A stretch of DNA of 64,000 nucleotides, taken from the NCBI GenBank assembly GCA_021396245.1, contig WNYE01000107.1:54839-118838 (forward strand), in the 5' to 3' direction. Positions 47,128 through 58,089 of the stretch are shown here, in pieces; position 1 is the stretch's first letter; every line of letters starts with the position of its first letter. Origin of the DNA: Sporothrix humicola (Eukaryota; Ascomycota; Sordariomycetes; Ophiostomatales; Ophiostomataceae). A program made the position numbers and the translations under genes. The notes beneath the pieces are model-generated. The model did not search any database. It was not told the origin of the DNA and was given only the letters and a program-made list of their open reading frames with translations.

Positions 47128-49066
47128 ATGGCCGCCTACACTTCATTGAGCCAGTATGACTGGGCCAGCCGGGCAACACCGCTGGTCACAATCCTCCTCG
47201 GTGTTTTCGCTACAGCATGGCTTCTCCCAAGATGCACCAAATACGTTCGCCTCGCAGCCATTCCTGTCATTGGCTCAGAGATTGGCAGCGAGGAGAAGCG
47301 ACGACAGGCGTACCTGATGGGTGCACGCAAACTCTACAATGACGGCTACAAGAAGGTGGGTGTCTCATCAACATCCTAAAATTCATGACTGATACTAACT
47401 ACTCGACGCAATAGTTCAAGGATGGCATTTTCCAGATCACCACATCGCGCAGTAAGTTGATTCTCCCCAGCTTACTGACACTACTTGACGACTGACAATG
47501 ATGTTGTAGATGCCACGATTGTCGTGTTGTCGCCAAAGTTCCTCACCGAACTGAGCAAGTTGCCCAACGAAGTGCTTAGCATGGAAGAAGCAATTAATGA
47601 GGTGAGCTCTGATAATGGGCTTTGGCCGCATTCTTTCATCACTAGTTATTCTAACTCCCACAGTCCATGGAAGTCAAATACACCAAAATTAAGACACACG
47701 TTCCGATTGTGCCACATACCATCACCGGGAAGCTGACACCCGCTCTCTGTACGTCCAATGTGAAACATGCTTTTAGGGACAGGCCGTGCTAACACACATG
47801 CAACAGCCCGTCTCAGCACCAGGATTGCACAGGAAACGGCCGAAGTCATTGCACTGGAGCTGCCGCTCGCCGAGGACTGGCACGAGGTCAACATCCACCA
47901 GAAGCTGCTCCGCATGGTGGCCATGATCTCCGGATTCGTGTTTATCGGCCCCGAGCTCAGCCGCACGGAAAAGTACCTGGACGCGGCGATCAACTACACA
48001 CTGGACGTCATGAAGGCTCAGCGTGCAGTCCAGCAAGTGCGTCCGTGGCTGCGTCCGTTTGTCTCCGATCGTCTGCCCGAGGTCAAGAATCTGGATCGCC
48101 GTATTGCGGAAGCCGATGCGTTTATGAGACCCGTCATTGGCTCGCGCCGGGAAAAGACGGCCAGCGCCAAGGACGGCGAGAAGCCGGACGACATGCTGCA
48201 GTGGTTGATTGATGCACTGCCCAAGTACCAGGATGCCAACAGCCAGAACCTGACGCGGGTCCAGCTCGGCCTGAGCTTTGCCGCCATCCACACCACCACT
48301 CTGGCCGCCACGAACGCGTGAGTAATTGATGATGGGGATGGCACAGAAATGCATCTGTTGACTCTCGTTTAGATTCTTCAACCTCGCCGCTATGCAAGAG
48401 TACATCGAGCCGCTCCGTGAAGAGGCTGCCAGGGCACTCGCTGAGAACGATGGTGTTTTGACTGCCCGCGCCCTCCAGTCCATGAAGAAGATGGACAGCT
48501 TCCTCAAGGAGACCATGCGTCTTAATCCTGCATCCATGGGTAGGTATTTCTCGCCATCTCAAAAAATGTTCATTACTAACAACAGTTCAGCCTCCTTCCA
48601 GCGCAAGGTCCTGAAACCCATCATCCTTTCCAACGGCCAGCGCATCCCTGCCGGCGTCACGATCGAGATCCCCGCCGTCGCCATCAACTCGGACCCCGAG
48701 ATCTTCCCCGACCCGCTCAAGTTTGACGGCCTGCGCTTTTCCCGTATGCGCGAAGAGGGGTCCAAGGAGGCGGCGGCCCAGCAGCAGTTTGTCAGCGTCA
48801 ACGCCAACAACCTAGCCTTTGGCTACGGCCGCCATGCCTGCCCCGGCCGCTTCTTTGCTGCCAACGAGATCAAGATGGTCTTGACCAACGTGCTCCTGAA
48901 CTATGACATTATGCTGGCTGGCGGCGCCACTGAGCGCTACCCCAACATTGAGTTTGCCAATATGGTAGGCGGTCACTCTTGCCCTTCTTTTGTCGTATTC
49001 CACTGCTAACACAATCAGTCCATTCCGGATGGGTCAAAGACGCTTCTCTTCAGAGCAAGAAAGTGA
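47128..49066 (+). CDS. Cytochrome P450 monooxygenase
   Basis: Model join(47128..47355,47415..47451,47510..47601,47664..47748,47807..48317,48373..48539,48591..48964,49019..49066), 513 aa, the normal size for a microsomal fungal P450. An N-terminal anchor helix (LVTILLGVFATAWLL) places it in the ER membrane facing the cytosol. The I-helix region reads AAIHTTTL (usual A/G-G-x-x-T-T variant), the K-helix has KETMR (E-x-x-R), and the heme-ligand loop is FGYGRHACPGRFFA with the axial Cys. All seven introns preserve frame, and the motifs are intact, so it should be functional. The sequence style (VGGHS replaced at the splice by IEFANMSIPDG, LLNYDIML) is that of fungal secondary-metabolism P450s. It needs a P450 reductase encoded elsewhere. 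It introduces one oxygen atom into an unknown substrate, possibly producing an epoxide handled by the hydrolase at 58090 (inference). Confidence 0.93.
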
Positions 49067-50982
49067 TTCAGTCAGGATCAGTGTAGATGATGCAGGGATC
49101 AGTCTCGTTTAGACTGTGTGTATGTAGCTGGAGTCCTCGTTTGTGGTCGCCCAGATTGTCAGAGAGGCGGCTCCGTATCACCAAATGGGCGCTGTCTGTA
49201 TATTTGCAACATTTTCCGCTATTTCAATCCAAGTTGTAGAGCCATAGTCGCAATGTCAAAGACTTTTCAAGTGCTGTCGCATTTCGCAGCCGTGATACAG
49301 CCGTTGGAGGTACTAGTGTGCCAGTGTATTTGTATTCGTTGAGTGGAGAGTGATGTCGCATTTGAACGCGTGAGATGCAATGAAAAGGTGGCAGGATTGC
49401 GATGGGAGCATGCGCATCATCCTGGAAAGCGCAACCTGCGAGTGGAGCTCCCAGTGGAAACTATGCGCGATTTCCATATCGCATCCAATCGGCGGTCGCA
49501 TTGTGGTGCCTCAAGGTCGCGATGTTTGGGTGGCGACACGCAAAAAGGGAATATCGCGTGTTCGAGAGAGGCTCGCAAAAAAGCTTCATTTTTCAAAAAG
49601 GACAAAAAGCTCACCAGGCCTCCCGCCCCGTTCGCGAACGGGTGGGAGAACCTGGCTACGAAAAACCCTCGAAGGGTTTTTACAGGTATACCTCTACGTG
49701 CCCACTGCCCTAGACTTTTTCTTTTCTTTCTTTTTATTTTTTTTTCACATCTTTTTTTTTCTTTGTTCTCTTTTTTTTCATTCGTTTTTTTCTTCTTCTT
49801 GGACTTGAATCCTAGTCTTTCGGGTCTTAACATTTGTCTTTTACCAGCTGGCCAGGCCGTCTTCTTCTTTTGGTGGGTGAAAGGCACTGGGCTTAACGAG
49901 TTTATGACACTTGTTACGCTGTATTTCCCACGAAAGCCACGTGGAAGGGCATGGTCAGTGCATCAGCAGTGAATAGAGCGGTCGGGTACGAGCTGCGAAG
50001 TGAATGAGAAGATGCACAGTGGCACACGGTGCAATGAGGCGGAAGCTAGGCGTTATGAAAGATCAGACGAAGATGATAGATTTTCCGGTTGGGGCCTCAG
50101 AGCTCAGGCGCAGAAATGCACAGAAGGCCAAAGGACCGTAAGGGTGGCGTAAAATGGAAATGGTGCAAGTTGGAGCCCACGAAGCTGAGAAATACGGATG
50201 GCGATGCAGTTCACGATGAGCATCACGATGTAAACAAACCCCAGATCTATTGCAGCGGAATATCCACTTTAGTGCCTGCCGGCCCGCTGCAGGGATGTTG
50301 CGCTTAGTGAGACACGGTTATCCACAGGCTCCTAAAAATAGCACAAAACTATCGTTGAGTGTGCGCCTGTGTTCTGTCACCCGTTGCGCACCGATAAATA
50401 CCATTTCTACTCTCTCATTCTGGTCCTAATCCGAGCATATGAAGCTGTGTTGCCTACGTTTCTATTGTACCTCCAGTGAGCGGCATACTTTTTCCGACTT
50501 CTAAATGAGAACAGCAAATCAATCCAAGATGGCAATTGCGGCCTCAATCGGTGGAAAATATGTGTCCTATCGCCATTTGATGTCAGAATCAGGACATGTC
50601 GTTGAAGCATCCAATAAGGATTTGCCTGCGATGCATTGGGACCTGGTTAGTGGAGTCCTGCCTAGTGGGGGATATTACAACGGTAGTGGCGCTGTGGCGG
50701 AGAATTTAGTGGCCCAAGACGTAGCGCGACAGGGGACACGTCGCTAAAAATCCACCCCCACGAACCGCCAAAATTAGCGGCTCTTTTCTTGCATCGCGGT
50801 TTTGCACCACAATTGGTGGGATTGTGAACAGATTCCTGGTGACATTTATTCACCGAACCCAGATGCCAAGCACCGCCATATGCCGCGCAAACATGTTTCT
50901 CGGGAATTGTGTGTTCAATAAAATGCATTATTGTCATACAAAGTCATTCTAAACTCCCCAAAAAGGCTGAAAAGTCCGACCA
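49067..50982. other. 1.9 kb intergenic region with strong hairpins
   Basis: No supported protein gene. It contains two adjacent strong hairpins (49614-49655 and 49661-49681), a T-rich tract (49710-49800), and fragments near 50690-50790 with repeated TTTAGTGG/CCGCC words. The 209-codon frame at 49343-49972 is translated low-complexity sequence. The region could be an old foldback element or encode a structured non-coding RNA. Confidence 0.5.
49614..49681. repeat. Pair of strong hairpins (foldback element)
   Basis: Hairpin 1 (49614-49655): CCAGG, TCCC and a perfect 16 bp palindrome CCCGTTCGCGAACGGG, then GGGA and CCTGG pairing back, with only short internal mismatches. Hairpin 2 (49661-49681): AAAAACCCT-CGA-AGGGTTTTT, a perfect nine-base stem. 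They are followed by a T-rich tract. The symmetry is far beyond chance for a 70 bp stretch. Confidence 0.75.
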
Positions 50983-51743
50983 TCAAGGACTGGCCCGCAT
51001 GAGAATTGTATCAACCCATTCCTCTGGTTTGTCAACATCCTCGCCAGCCAATGAGGTCAAGTTGAGTGAGAACTTTTCCACGGCCTCAAAGTTGTGCCGC
51101 TCATAAAACGATCGAGATGCAGCAACCGACATCAGGAATATGTCCTTGAGTCCTTGTTCCCTGGCCACGCGGAAGGCCTCGTCCATCAACAGCTTTCCAC
51201 AGCCCTTGCCCTGCCATTCCGGTCTTGTCGCGAGTAGAGAAATGTCTGCAAAAGTGTCAGTAGATGATCAACTGAAGACAGTGGCCATGCCAACTTACAC
51301 AGATGCGGTTTGTTCTGAATGTTGCGCTTCTTCATGGCGTCGGCTTTAGTGTAGTACTCTATTGCCGCAGCATGATTGATGTCGTCCGGCGCATGTGCCT
51401 CGTCGGGCGTGTAGACATAGGGCCTGGTCCAGCTCTCGTCGTTGCGGCCCTCTGGCCAGATGTACCACCGCGAAAATGCCGATATTTCGCCGCCGCCGCC
51501 GTCATTCCCATCACCCGCCGTTGCGACTACCTTGTTGTAGTGCACCTCGGGCTTATTGAACCCGCGCTTCTTTCCGGCAAGGTCGGCTGCGAGTATTGTT
51601 TCTGTCACGCCGTTTCGGAAAATGATTGCGTGAATGGGCGCCGTTGATGCTGTCGCCTCGTACTGGATGCGCGTCAGCGTTTCAAGGTCGTCTATCCTGG
51701 CAGGCACCACCGACAGCGTCGGCTTTTCTGCTGTTAAATCCAT
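50983..51743 (-). CDS. GNAT-family N-acetyltransferase
   Basis: Model complement(join(50983..51245,51299..51743)), 235 aa. The acetyl-CoA loop is rebuilt directly after the intron: LYISLLATRPEWQGKGCGKLL (R/Q-x-x-G-x-G/A pattern, residues about 156-165). The C-terminal strand-helix VAASRSFYERHNFEAVEKF is the usual last part of a GNAT fold. The N-terminal 140 residues include LSVVPARIDDLETLTRIQYE, the typical opening of fungal GNATs in the 200-250 aa class. The cofactor is acetyl-CoA and the acceptor unknown (small amine, peptide or antibiotic-like molecule are all seen in the family). It has no signal peptide, so cytosolic. It is divergent from the PHS transporter with a 0.9 kb spacer. Start ATG at 51743 chosen; an in-frame ATG lies at 51770. 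Confidence 0.88.
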
Positions 51744-52681
51744 TGTGGCCGATATGTGTGGGAAATGCAATCTTCAAAGTTATGTTCAATTTCCATCACC
51801 AGTTTGATTTTGAATCTCACCGTGAATTTGACTGTACCAGGCACCTGGAAGTGGGGTGCGCTAGCGTCTGAGGGGCACTACTGAGTCTTGGTGAGTCACC
51901 TAAAGCAAAGAGCAGTAATGCGTGAGAATGAGAGCCATATTATCAGAGTGCATGTGTTCATGGCGATAAGGCGAAGGACACTGCTAGCTGTGTTGTCGCA
52001 TTCTTTTATTATTATTGTTTTTAGTGCGTTATTAAGAAGCTTTTTTTTATTCAATTTAAAAATAAGAACAAGCATTAATGTTCTAAAATTTGTTTCTAAT
52101 TGTCCTGTCGAAAAATCAATTTTTATAAAAAAAATCTTTTCTTTTCGTGAACACATCTACTAGATTTTTTTAACGGCAAACAATAAAAGGAATAAAAACG
52201 AAAAGGACGGTAAATGAGTAAAATGAAATGAACTGGTCAATATACGAAGCACGTGGTGAACATATTAACACATAATAGCATTGTAGGTTGTGACTGTCGC
52301 TAGCCTTGATTCAGGGGTGTAAACATTCGACCAGGCTACTAATTGTGGCGTTTACTAAGACACGGACTTGATGCCGTGCCCTAAAATGGCTACCTAGACA
52401 CTCACCTTGGCTTGCATCCTCACCGAACCAGTTGTTTAAAGCAACAATACCCACGTGGTGCCTGTCAACTTCACAGGATCTTGAAATCCCTTGTCAGTAA
52501 CGATATTCTGGAGATTTGATTTAAAATGTTCAACTTCGAGTGACCGGCCATGGACCGACGAGATATCACCAGACATTCCTTTAAGAAGAGGATGATGTCA
52601 AGACGGAGGTGGTGAGGATGGCTTTCTACCGCAATCAGACAATCATCAGAAAAATTAACACATCCCCATATCATCTTTACA
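51744..52681. other. Divergent AT-rich promoter region
   Basis: 938 bp, very AT-rich at 52000-52200. No supported gene. It probably contains the promoters of the GNAT gene and the transporter. Confidence 0.5.
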
Positions 52682-54438
52682 ATGGCTCCGGCAGTGTTCT
52701 CGAATCTCAAGTTTCTCGTCGTGGCTGGCATTGGCCTATTTGGAGATGGCTATCTCAATGTCAGCATTGGATTAGGTGAGTATGGAAGAGTCGAACTTAG
52801 CCACACACTGTCTTTGCCACTAACAATACAGTCGTCCCAATGATTGGCTACATCTACTACAAAGAAGAAGGCAATGCCATCCCGACACTTCCAGCCGATA
52901 TAATCAAGGGTGCGCTTTCTATTGGAATGGTGCTTGGACAGTTCCTGTTTGGTCTGTTCGGCGACACCCTGGGCAGAAAGCATGTCTATGGAAAGGAACT
53001 TCTCGTCACAATTGTCGGCACACTACTAGTGATTCTGCTTCCCTGGTCCAAGTCGTTTCCACACAATGGTATCGTGGCGTGGCTGTCCGTCTTCCGTGTT
53101 CTCAGTGGCATTGGGACAGGAGGAGGTGAGTTTGCCGATGACAATACTAATTTTCTTGGGGGCCACCGCTGACAACACAGACTACCCCGTTACGGCATCG
53201 TTGTCTGCTGAGCACAACCCAATGGGCTCACGAGCACGACTTGTACTACTTGTGTTTGCCTCCCTCGGACTAGGTACAATGACCTCTGGAGTTGTGTATC
53301 TCGTTCTTCTCCAGGCATTCAAGGGTGCCGTGGAGAACAACATAGACCATCTCCAATGGGTGTGGCGGCTTCTGTTTGGTATCGGCATTATTCCATCAGC
53401 ACTGACCGTTTATGCTCGTCTCACAATGCCAGAAACAAAGCCCTATGAAGAGTGTGAGTGGAAGAGTTCACTGGATTCTCACATGACTTTATTTGGCTAA
53501 TTATTTTTAAGACGTTGGCGCCGATTCTAGCTTGCAGAGAGGTCGTCGTGGCCTTCGAGAACAGCTTCACGACTTCCGTGATTACTTCAGCCAATGGAAG
53601 CATGCGAGAACGCTATTGGCAACTTGCTCAACTTGGTTTCTATTGTAAGCGGCCAATGCCAATCTCAATACACATTTTGAGGGCTGACAACGACTAACAA
53701 TATTTAGCGACATTGCATTTTACGGCATCAGCCTCAACCAAAGTGTCATTCTATCCAAGATTGGATTTGGCAAAGGACCTACACCTTGGACCACACTTCA
53801 CAATACTGCCATTGGAAATATTGTTGTCTGTGCTGCGGTAAGTGTGATATCATTTCAACCAAGGAAAACTGGTGTTTGGATTGATACTGACAGACCAGGG
53901 CTTCCTTCCCGGTTACTACCTGGCAATATTCTTGCCTGATCTTATGGGCCGCGTCCGGCAGCAGGTCATATGTAGTGTCGCTGTAGCTGTACTCTATGCC
54001 ATCTGGGCCGGTGTGACCGACCACACTTCAGCTGGTGGACTCTTGACGCTCTTCACATTCTCGCAGTTCTTCCTCTGCGTCGGCCCCAGTGCTACCACGT
54101 TCCTCATTCCGGTCGAAGTCTTCCCAACACGTGTCCGAGCCACAGCCCACGGACTGTCTGCTGCGTCGGGAAAAGCAGGTGCTATTCTGGCTGCCTTCAC
54201 ATTTGGCACGGTCACCGACAAAATTGGACTAAAGGGTGTCCTGGGACTCTTCTCTGGTATTATGGCCTTGGTGGCTTTGATTACGCTGCTTATCCCAGAG
54301 ACAAAGGGGATGACGCTGGAGCAAATAGAGTCTGGTATGCTGTACGGTGTGAATGTGGCTATGACAAGGAACATTGAGGATGTATCAGAAATGGAGGCAC
54401 GTGTTGGCAAGCAAGAACAGGGCAAAGATGATGTGTAG
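52682..54438 (+). CDS. MFS transporter of the phosphate:H+ symporter (PHS) type
   Basis: Model join(52682..52775,52832..53125,53181..53453,53512..53644,53708..53837,53899..54438), 487 aa. PHS hallmarks: GIGTGGDYPVTASL (rebuilt across the second intron), RLLFGIGIIPSALTVYARL with MPETKPYEE, FYGISLNQSVIL, and FPTRVRATAHGLSAASGKAGAIL. About twelve membrane helices. Family members such as Pho84 import phosphate, and some relatives carry glycerophosphoinositol or other organic acids; at 487 aa it is shorter than Pho84-type proteins, mostly in the central loop. Intron 4 (before exon 53512) uses an AAG acceptor. The start at 52682 is the first ATG and begins the first helix region. The adjacent enzyme genes suggest that it may import the compound processed by the cluster rather than phosphate (inference). 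Confidence 0.88.
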
Positions 54439-54862
54439 ATGTTGGACGGGGTTCTTGCCGGTGTGATGTGCAAATAATCCCCAGCAGACAATACATTGAT
54501 AATTTGCACATAAACAGTGATTTCGTATTCCAGTAAAAATGTATGCGGCAGCGGCCACGTGCGTCTGTTGACAGCAATTTCGGTTTGGTAGAGTGACATG
54601 GTGCAGGCCCCTCCCGGCTTACACGGCCATCGGCACACGTCCGTGTTTTAGTGTACTGCATTCTACACAGTACGTTAATGATGTCACAAAAATATACGGT
54701 AAACATGCCGATGTTGCACTTCCTGTCAACATATCAATGTTGAGCTTTGAACGTCTGCTCCAAATGTAAATATCCTTCTGTCTTCAACTTGACATTCATT
54801 TACAAAATATTCTCTGGGTAATACCAACGACTAAATACCGCAACATTCGCATTACAGCAGCC
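54439..54862. other. 424 bp spacer between transporter and cupin
   Basis: No supported gene. Presumed terminator of the transporter and promoter of the cupin gene. Confidence 0.4.
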
Positions 54863-55549
54863 ATGGCCATTGAGGAAAACGACCTCGACCTGGGCCAGAT
54901 CGCCTACGTTCCTACTACGGGAGTCACGAAGGTGTTCGACGTGCCTGTTGTTGATGCCACTGCAGAAAATATCAAGGGCTACGGTCAGATTGTGGATGCC
55001 GACCCCAAGAATTTTCCCATCGAGATTGTCCAGTGGCCTGCACAAGGCACACGTCCTGTCGACGCCAACTCTGGAGATCAAGGTGGTGTGGCCGAGGGTC
55101 TTTTCGAATTTTGGTGGAAAGGCGATACTCTTTATGCCCGCAACAATGCTGTCGGTGACAGCTATCTGTTTGCATGGAGCAAAATTCCTGAGGAAGCTGC
55201 TACTAAAGGACCGGCGAACCACCCCCGCGACAAGGTTCTGATCTGGCGAGCCAACTACCACCCCGACGGTGGCCAGCTATTCTTCCCACTTGACGACGGA
55301 GACAAGCCAAACGGCGGATTCCTCGTGCCTCTGGCTTTGCCCGGCGACGATGTCACACCTGAAAAGTTCGTGGCTTTCCGGTGTACGGGCGGCAAGGGCC
55401 TATACATCCACCCAAACATTTGGCACGGTGCAGTGGTACCTCTGGACGACCACAGCCGGATCTTGGACAGGCAGGGCAGGGTGCACGCACGTGTGTCGGT
55501 GGACTTTGTCAAGGAATTTGGAGGATACCTGTCAGTGCCGTTGAAGTAG
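54863..55549 (+). CDS. Ureidoglycolate-lyase-like cupin protein
   Basis: Intronless, 228 aa. The fold signal is KGYGQIVDADPKNFPIEI near the start (as in ureidoglycolate lyase/AllA proteins, F/Y-x-x-[FY]-G-x-[IV]), a W-rich strand (FEFWWKGDTLYARN), and near the C-terminus GLYIHPNIWHGAVVPL, the family's conserved strand with the His before the hydrophobic run. AllA-type enzymes cleave ureidoglycolate to glyoxylate and urea in allantoin breakdown. There is no allantoinase, allantoicase or urease in the window, so the real substrate may differ. It is predicted to be cytosolic. The 3' end lies only 61 bp from the convergent regulator gene, and it follows the transporter on the same strand. Family assignment is by motif recognition, moderately sure. 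Confidence 0.7.
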   Translation: MAIEENDLDLGQIAYVPTTGVTKVFDVPVVDATAENIKGYGQIVDADPKNFPIEIVQWPAQGTRPVDANSGDQGGVAEGLFEFWWKGDTLYARNNAVGDSYLFAWSKIPEEAATKGPANHPRDKVLIWRANYHPDGGQLFFPLDDGDKPNGGFLVPLALPGDDVTPEKFVAFRCTGGKGLYIHPNIWHGAVVPLDDHSRILDRQGRVHARVSVDFVKEFGGYLSVPLK

Positions 55550-55610
55550 TTCAAGCAGCAAGGTTTCCATTTCTATCCTATTGGTTTAGATACAAACCAT
55601 ATTGCTAGCC

Positions 55611-57628
55611 CTATGTATTGTGCAGTGCCTGATCGAATTCAAACCAGTCGATACCAAAGTCGCCATCTTGGAGCCATGCCATATCATCATTACCAAATAT
55701 TGTAGATGGGTCAGAATATTGTTGTTGTGTCGTAGGATCCGTGTTTTGAGTACAATCTGAACTCCTGGACACATCACGGCCTGTTACTGTCGTAGCGCTA
55801 GCCACCAGCTTTGAGATGCTCGTTGAAATCTGGGACAGCACATTCTGAGAATGCATGGTGTTCGTTATTTCTGCCAACACTTCTGCCACCTGGCAGAGCA
55901 GACTGCTTGTATCCTCCTTGTTGACACGGACATTGTTCGGTCTGTTTATCGTCATCTTCAACAGGAAGACAATGGATGCGGCCACCATAGTTGCAAAATA
56001 AGTCGGTAGTCCTCGTAAGTGAGATTGAAGGTCGGGGCTCGACGCAAGCCATCGTAGGAGTGATTGTGCTGTATACACTGCAGAGTCGGCAAACTCCTCC
56101 ATATCATGGGGAACGGCGGACGTGATTGTGACGCCACGGAAGGCATGTGTATAAAGGTATAGTTTGGCAAAGTAGGAGTGGAGGGTGACGTCAATTGATT
56201 TCGTGTCTGCATCCGAAGTGATCTTCTCGTTCGTGTCAATCCCCCATGACCCCAATGCAATGTTGAATCGGCGGAAGTCGACCATCTTTTCTGTTGGGAT
56301 CGCCATATCCGTGTTGACGCCAAAGGTATCAAACACCCGGCTCAGAATGGTCCACAACTCGACTTGCGCTACAAGGCGGAAGTCGTCGGGTGTATTAGCA
56401 TGCTCCATCTCGAGGTATGCACTGGGCGCGATTAGGGATGTAAACTCGCGCGTCATTGGAGCCCGTCCATAGGCGATAGAAAAGTGGTGATCACAGACGT
56501 AGACAAGCAGATAGGTGCGCGTTCGGACGTAACATGCGATCTTCTCGGGCATTGTTTTCTCGAAACATGTGTGCTTGCTCTTGGAGACACCGCGGTGTAA
56601 GTTCATTTCGATAGCTATTCTGGCGGCTGACAAAGTTAGTTGATGCTAGTTTAGAGAATGTTGCTTGTAAGGGGATTCACCTGTCCCTGAAAGGGTCCAT
56701 GACATGTCACTGAGCCAGAAGGCGCCAATACACAGACCACGAACATCGTCCAGTGTGTGGTTTCGCGACATGGACTGTGCTGCAAACTCCTTCAAGAACT
56801 CGTCGTAACAAGTGGTGTATATCGGGTCCGCAGTATGCAAAGCAGAGACTGTCATAATAGCGGCAGTCAATAATGGCGACTCGGCCCTGACACTTGATAG
56901 TGTGTCGTGATCTGCCAGAATACCATAGACATAGTGATCGAGACGTTCCTTGTATATCTTGAATAGGTGTTCAGCCTTGTCGATGCCTATTGCACCGCGT
57001 GATATGAGATCGGGTTTGTGCCCATCGTGGGATATTTGTCCTGGAGACGTGTCGGGCACTTGTGATATACAACTTGCTGGCAAGGCGGCCGGATTGAGCC
57101 GGGCATCCATGACAACCTCCCATGCTGGTTGTTGTCGGGAATCATTAGTGGCAGCAGGTGCGTTACTGCCACTGATTTGTGTCTCGTTATGTGTCTCATA
57201 TAGGGTTGCCGACGATGTTGACGGAACGGTTGGAATCGATTCCGCCGTGCCCGAAGGTGCGTTATTGGCGCTATTATTGGCAATGTTGTTGATCTGCTCC
57301 TCCATAAGTTGCAGCTTCTGTTCAATGCTTCGTTTCCACCTATTTGAGTGTCAGTATTATACAAAACGAGAGAACCAGCGTTTGGTACTTACGTAACGTC
57401 ATTTTCCAGCAACATCTGCAGGCTGTGATTGACCGTGCAGCTGAGGTCTCGCCGTTTGCATCGTGTGCACGGCGGCCTGGCATCTTGCATGTGGCATTTG
57501 ATCTTGAGCTTGCGACACGCGACACAGGCCGTGATCTTGCGGCTGATCTCGGGCGGTTTTCGGTCGCCAAAGAAGTCTCGCAGTGCCAGTGCGGAGGCCG
57601 TCGGCGATGATGGCGTGGGCATTGACAT
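55611..57628 (-). CDS. Zn2Cys6 transcription factor, likely cluster regulator
   Basis: Model complement(join(55611..56626,56681..57339,57393..57628)), 636 aa. Zinc cluster Cys35, Cys38, Cys45, Cys54, Cys57 and Cys64 (x8 between third and fourth), then NHSLQMLLENDVT and a coiled coil (WKRSIEQKLQLMEEQI) created by the first splice. The middle region has SALHTADPIYTT and LCIGAFWLSDMSWTLSGTA, joined over intron 2 to ARIAIEMNLHRG, then RTRTYLLVYVCDHHFSIAYGRAP, all typical of fungal_trans-domain regulators. The C-terminal end is acidic with WFEFD (activation-like). It is divergently transcribed from the epoxide hydrolase with a 461 bp shared promoter and lies inside the enzyme group, so a pathway-specific role is plausible. 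Position 57628 is the first ATG in frame. Confidence 0.9.
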
Positions 57629-57780
57629 GGTTGCTAGGCGGAAGGGAGGATATGCGGAGTGAGTTGGGAGACGGAGAAACGGCGGTTGTTAAGAACGTGT
57701 TTCGGAGAACATGCCTTGAATTGAATAAATATGTGCTGCGATCTTTTTGATCAACGTCGTTTGATTTGGAAAGAGGAAGG

Positions 57781-57789
57781 GACGTCAGA
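57781..57789 (+). promoter_or_regulatory. GACGTCAGA element in regulator/hydrolase promoter
   Basis: Third copy of the shared nine-base word; it lies 309 bp before the hydrolase start and 153 bp before the regulator start. Confidence 0.35.
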
Positions 57790-57870
57790 TACGGACTTTG
57801 TGCCGTGATATCCTGTTAGTGAGGAAGTCGCCATCGACATGAAGTCAGGAGGGCATGTGATTGGCTAGGA

Positions 57871-57907
57871 CGTCTCCAGAAGACGCTAAACCGCGGCATG
57901 AATCCCG
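57871..57907. promoter_or_regulatory. Candidate Zn2Cys6 binding dyads
   Basis: Two nearby inverted repeats: CGTCT-CCAGA-AGACG and CGG-CATGAATC-CCG, separated by eight bases. Orientation and spacing (N8) fit dimeric zinc-cluster recognition. Untested. Confidence 0.4.
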
Positions 57908-58089
57908 GCCGCCAATGTGGGAATGAGTCGCCACCAACGCCGTTGTAAGTTTGACAGTAGAAGGCTTTGAGAATAAGTACCTTAATTTTTATTACTTACT
58001 TGTAGATAGTTCATTTTTACTATAATTTATTGTTTTCTGACATCCAAACACCACTCTAACACACAACTTCGAGGGTACTCACTAACACA

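Larger units (their letters stand above)
57629..58089. promoter_or_regulatory. Divergent promoter of regulator and epoxide hydrolase
   Basis: 461 bp. It contains GACGTCAGA at 57781-57789, a dyad CGTCT-N5-AGACG at 57871-57885, and CGG-N8-CCG at 57894-57907. CGG and CCG triplets in inverted orientation are the classical target of Zn2Cys6 dimers, so self-regulation and hydrolase control by the neighbouring regulator is a reasonable hypothesis. Confidence 0.5.

Noticed and set aside
49343..49972. 209-codon plus-strand frame downstream of the P450
   Set aside because: Contains a long Phe-rich run from a T tract and hairpin sequence; three frames are open equally there.
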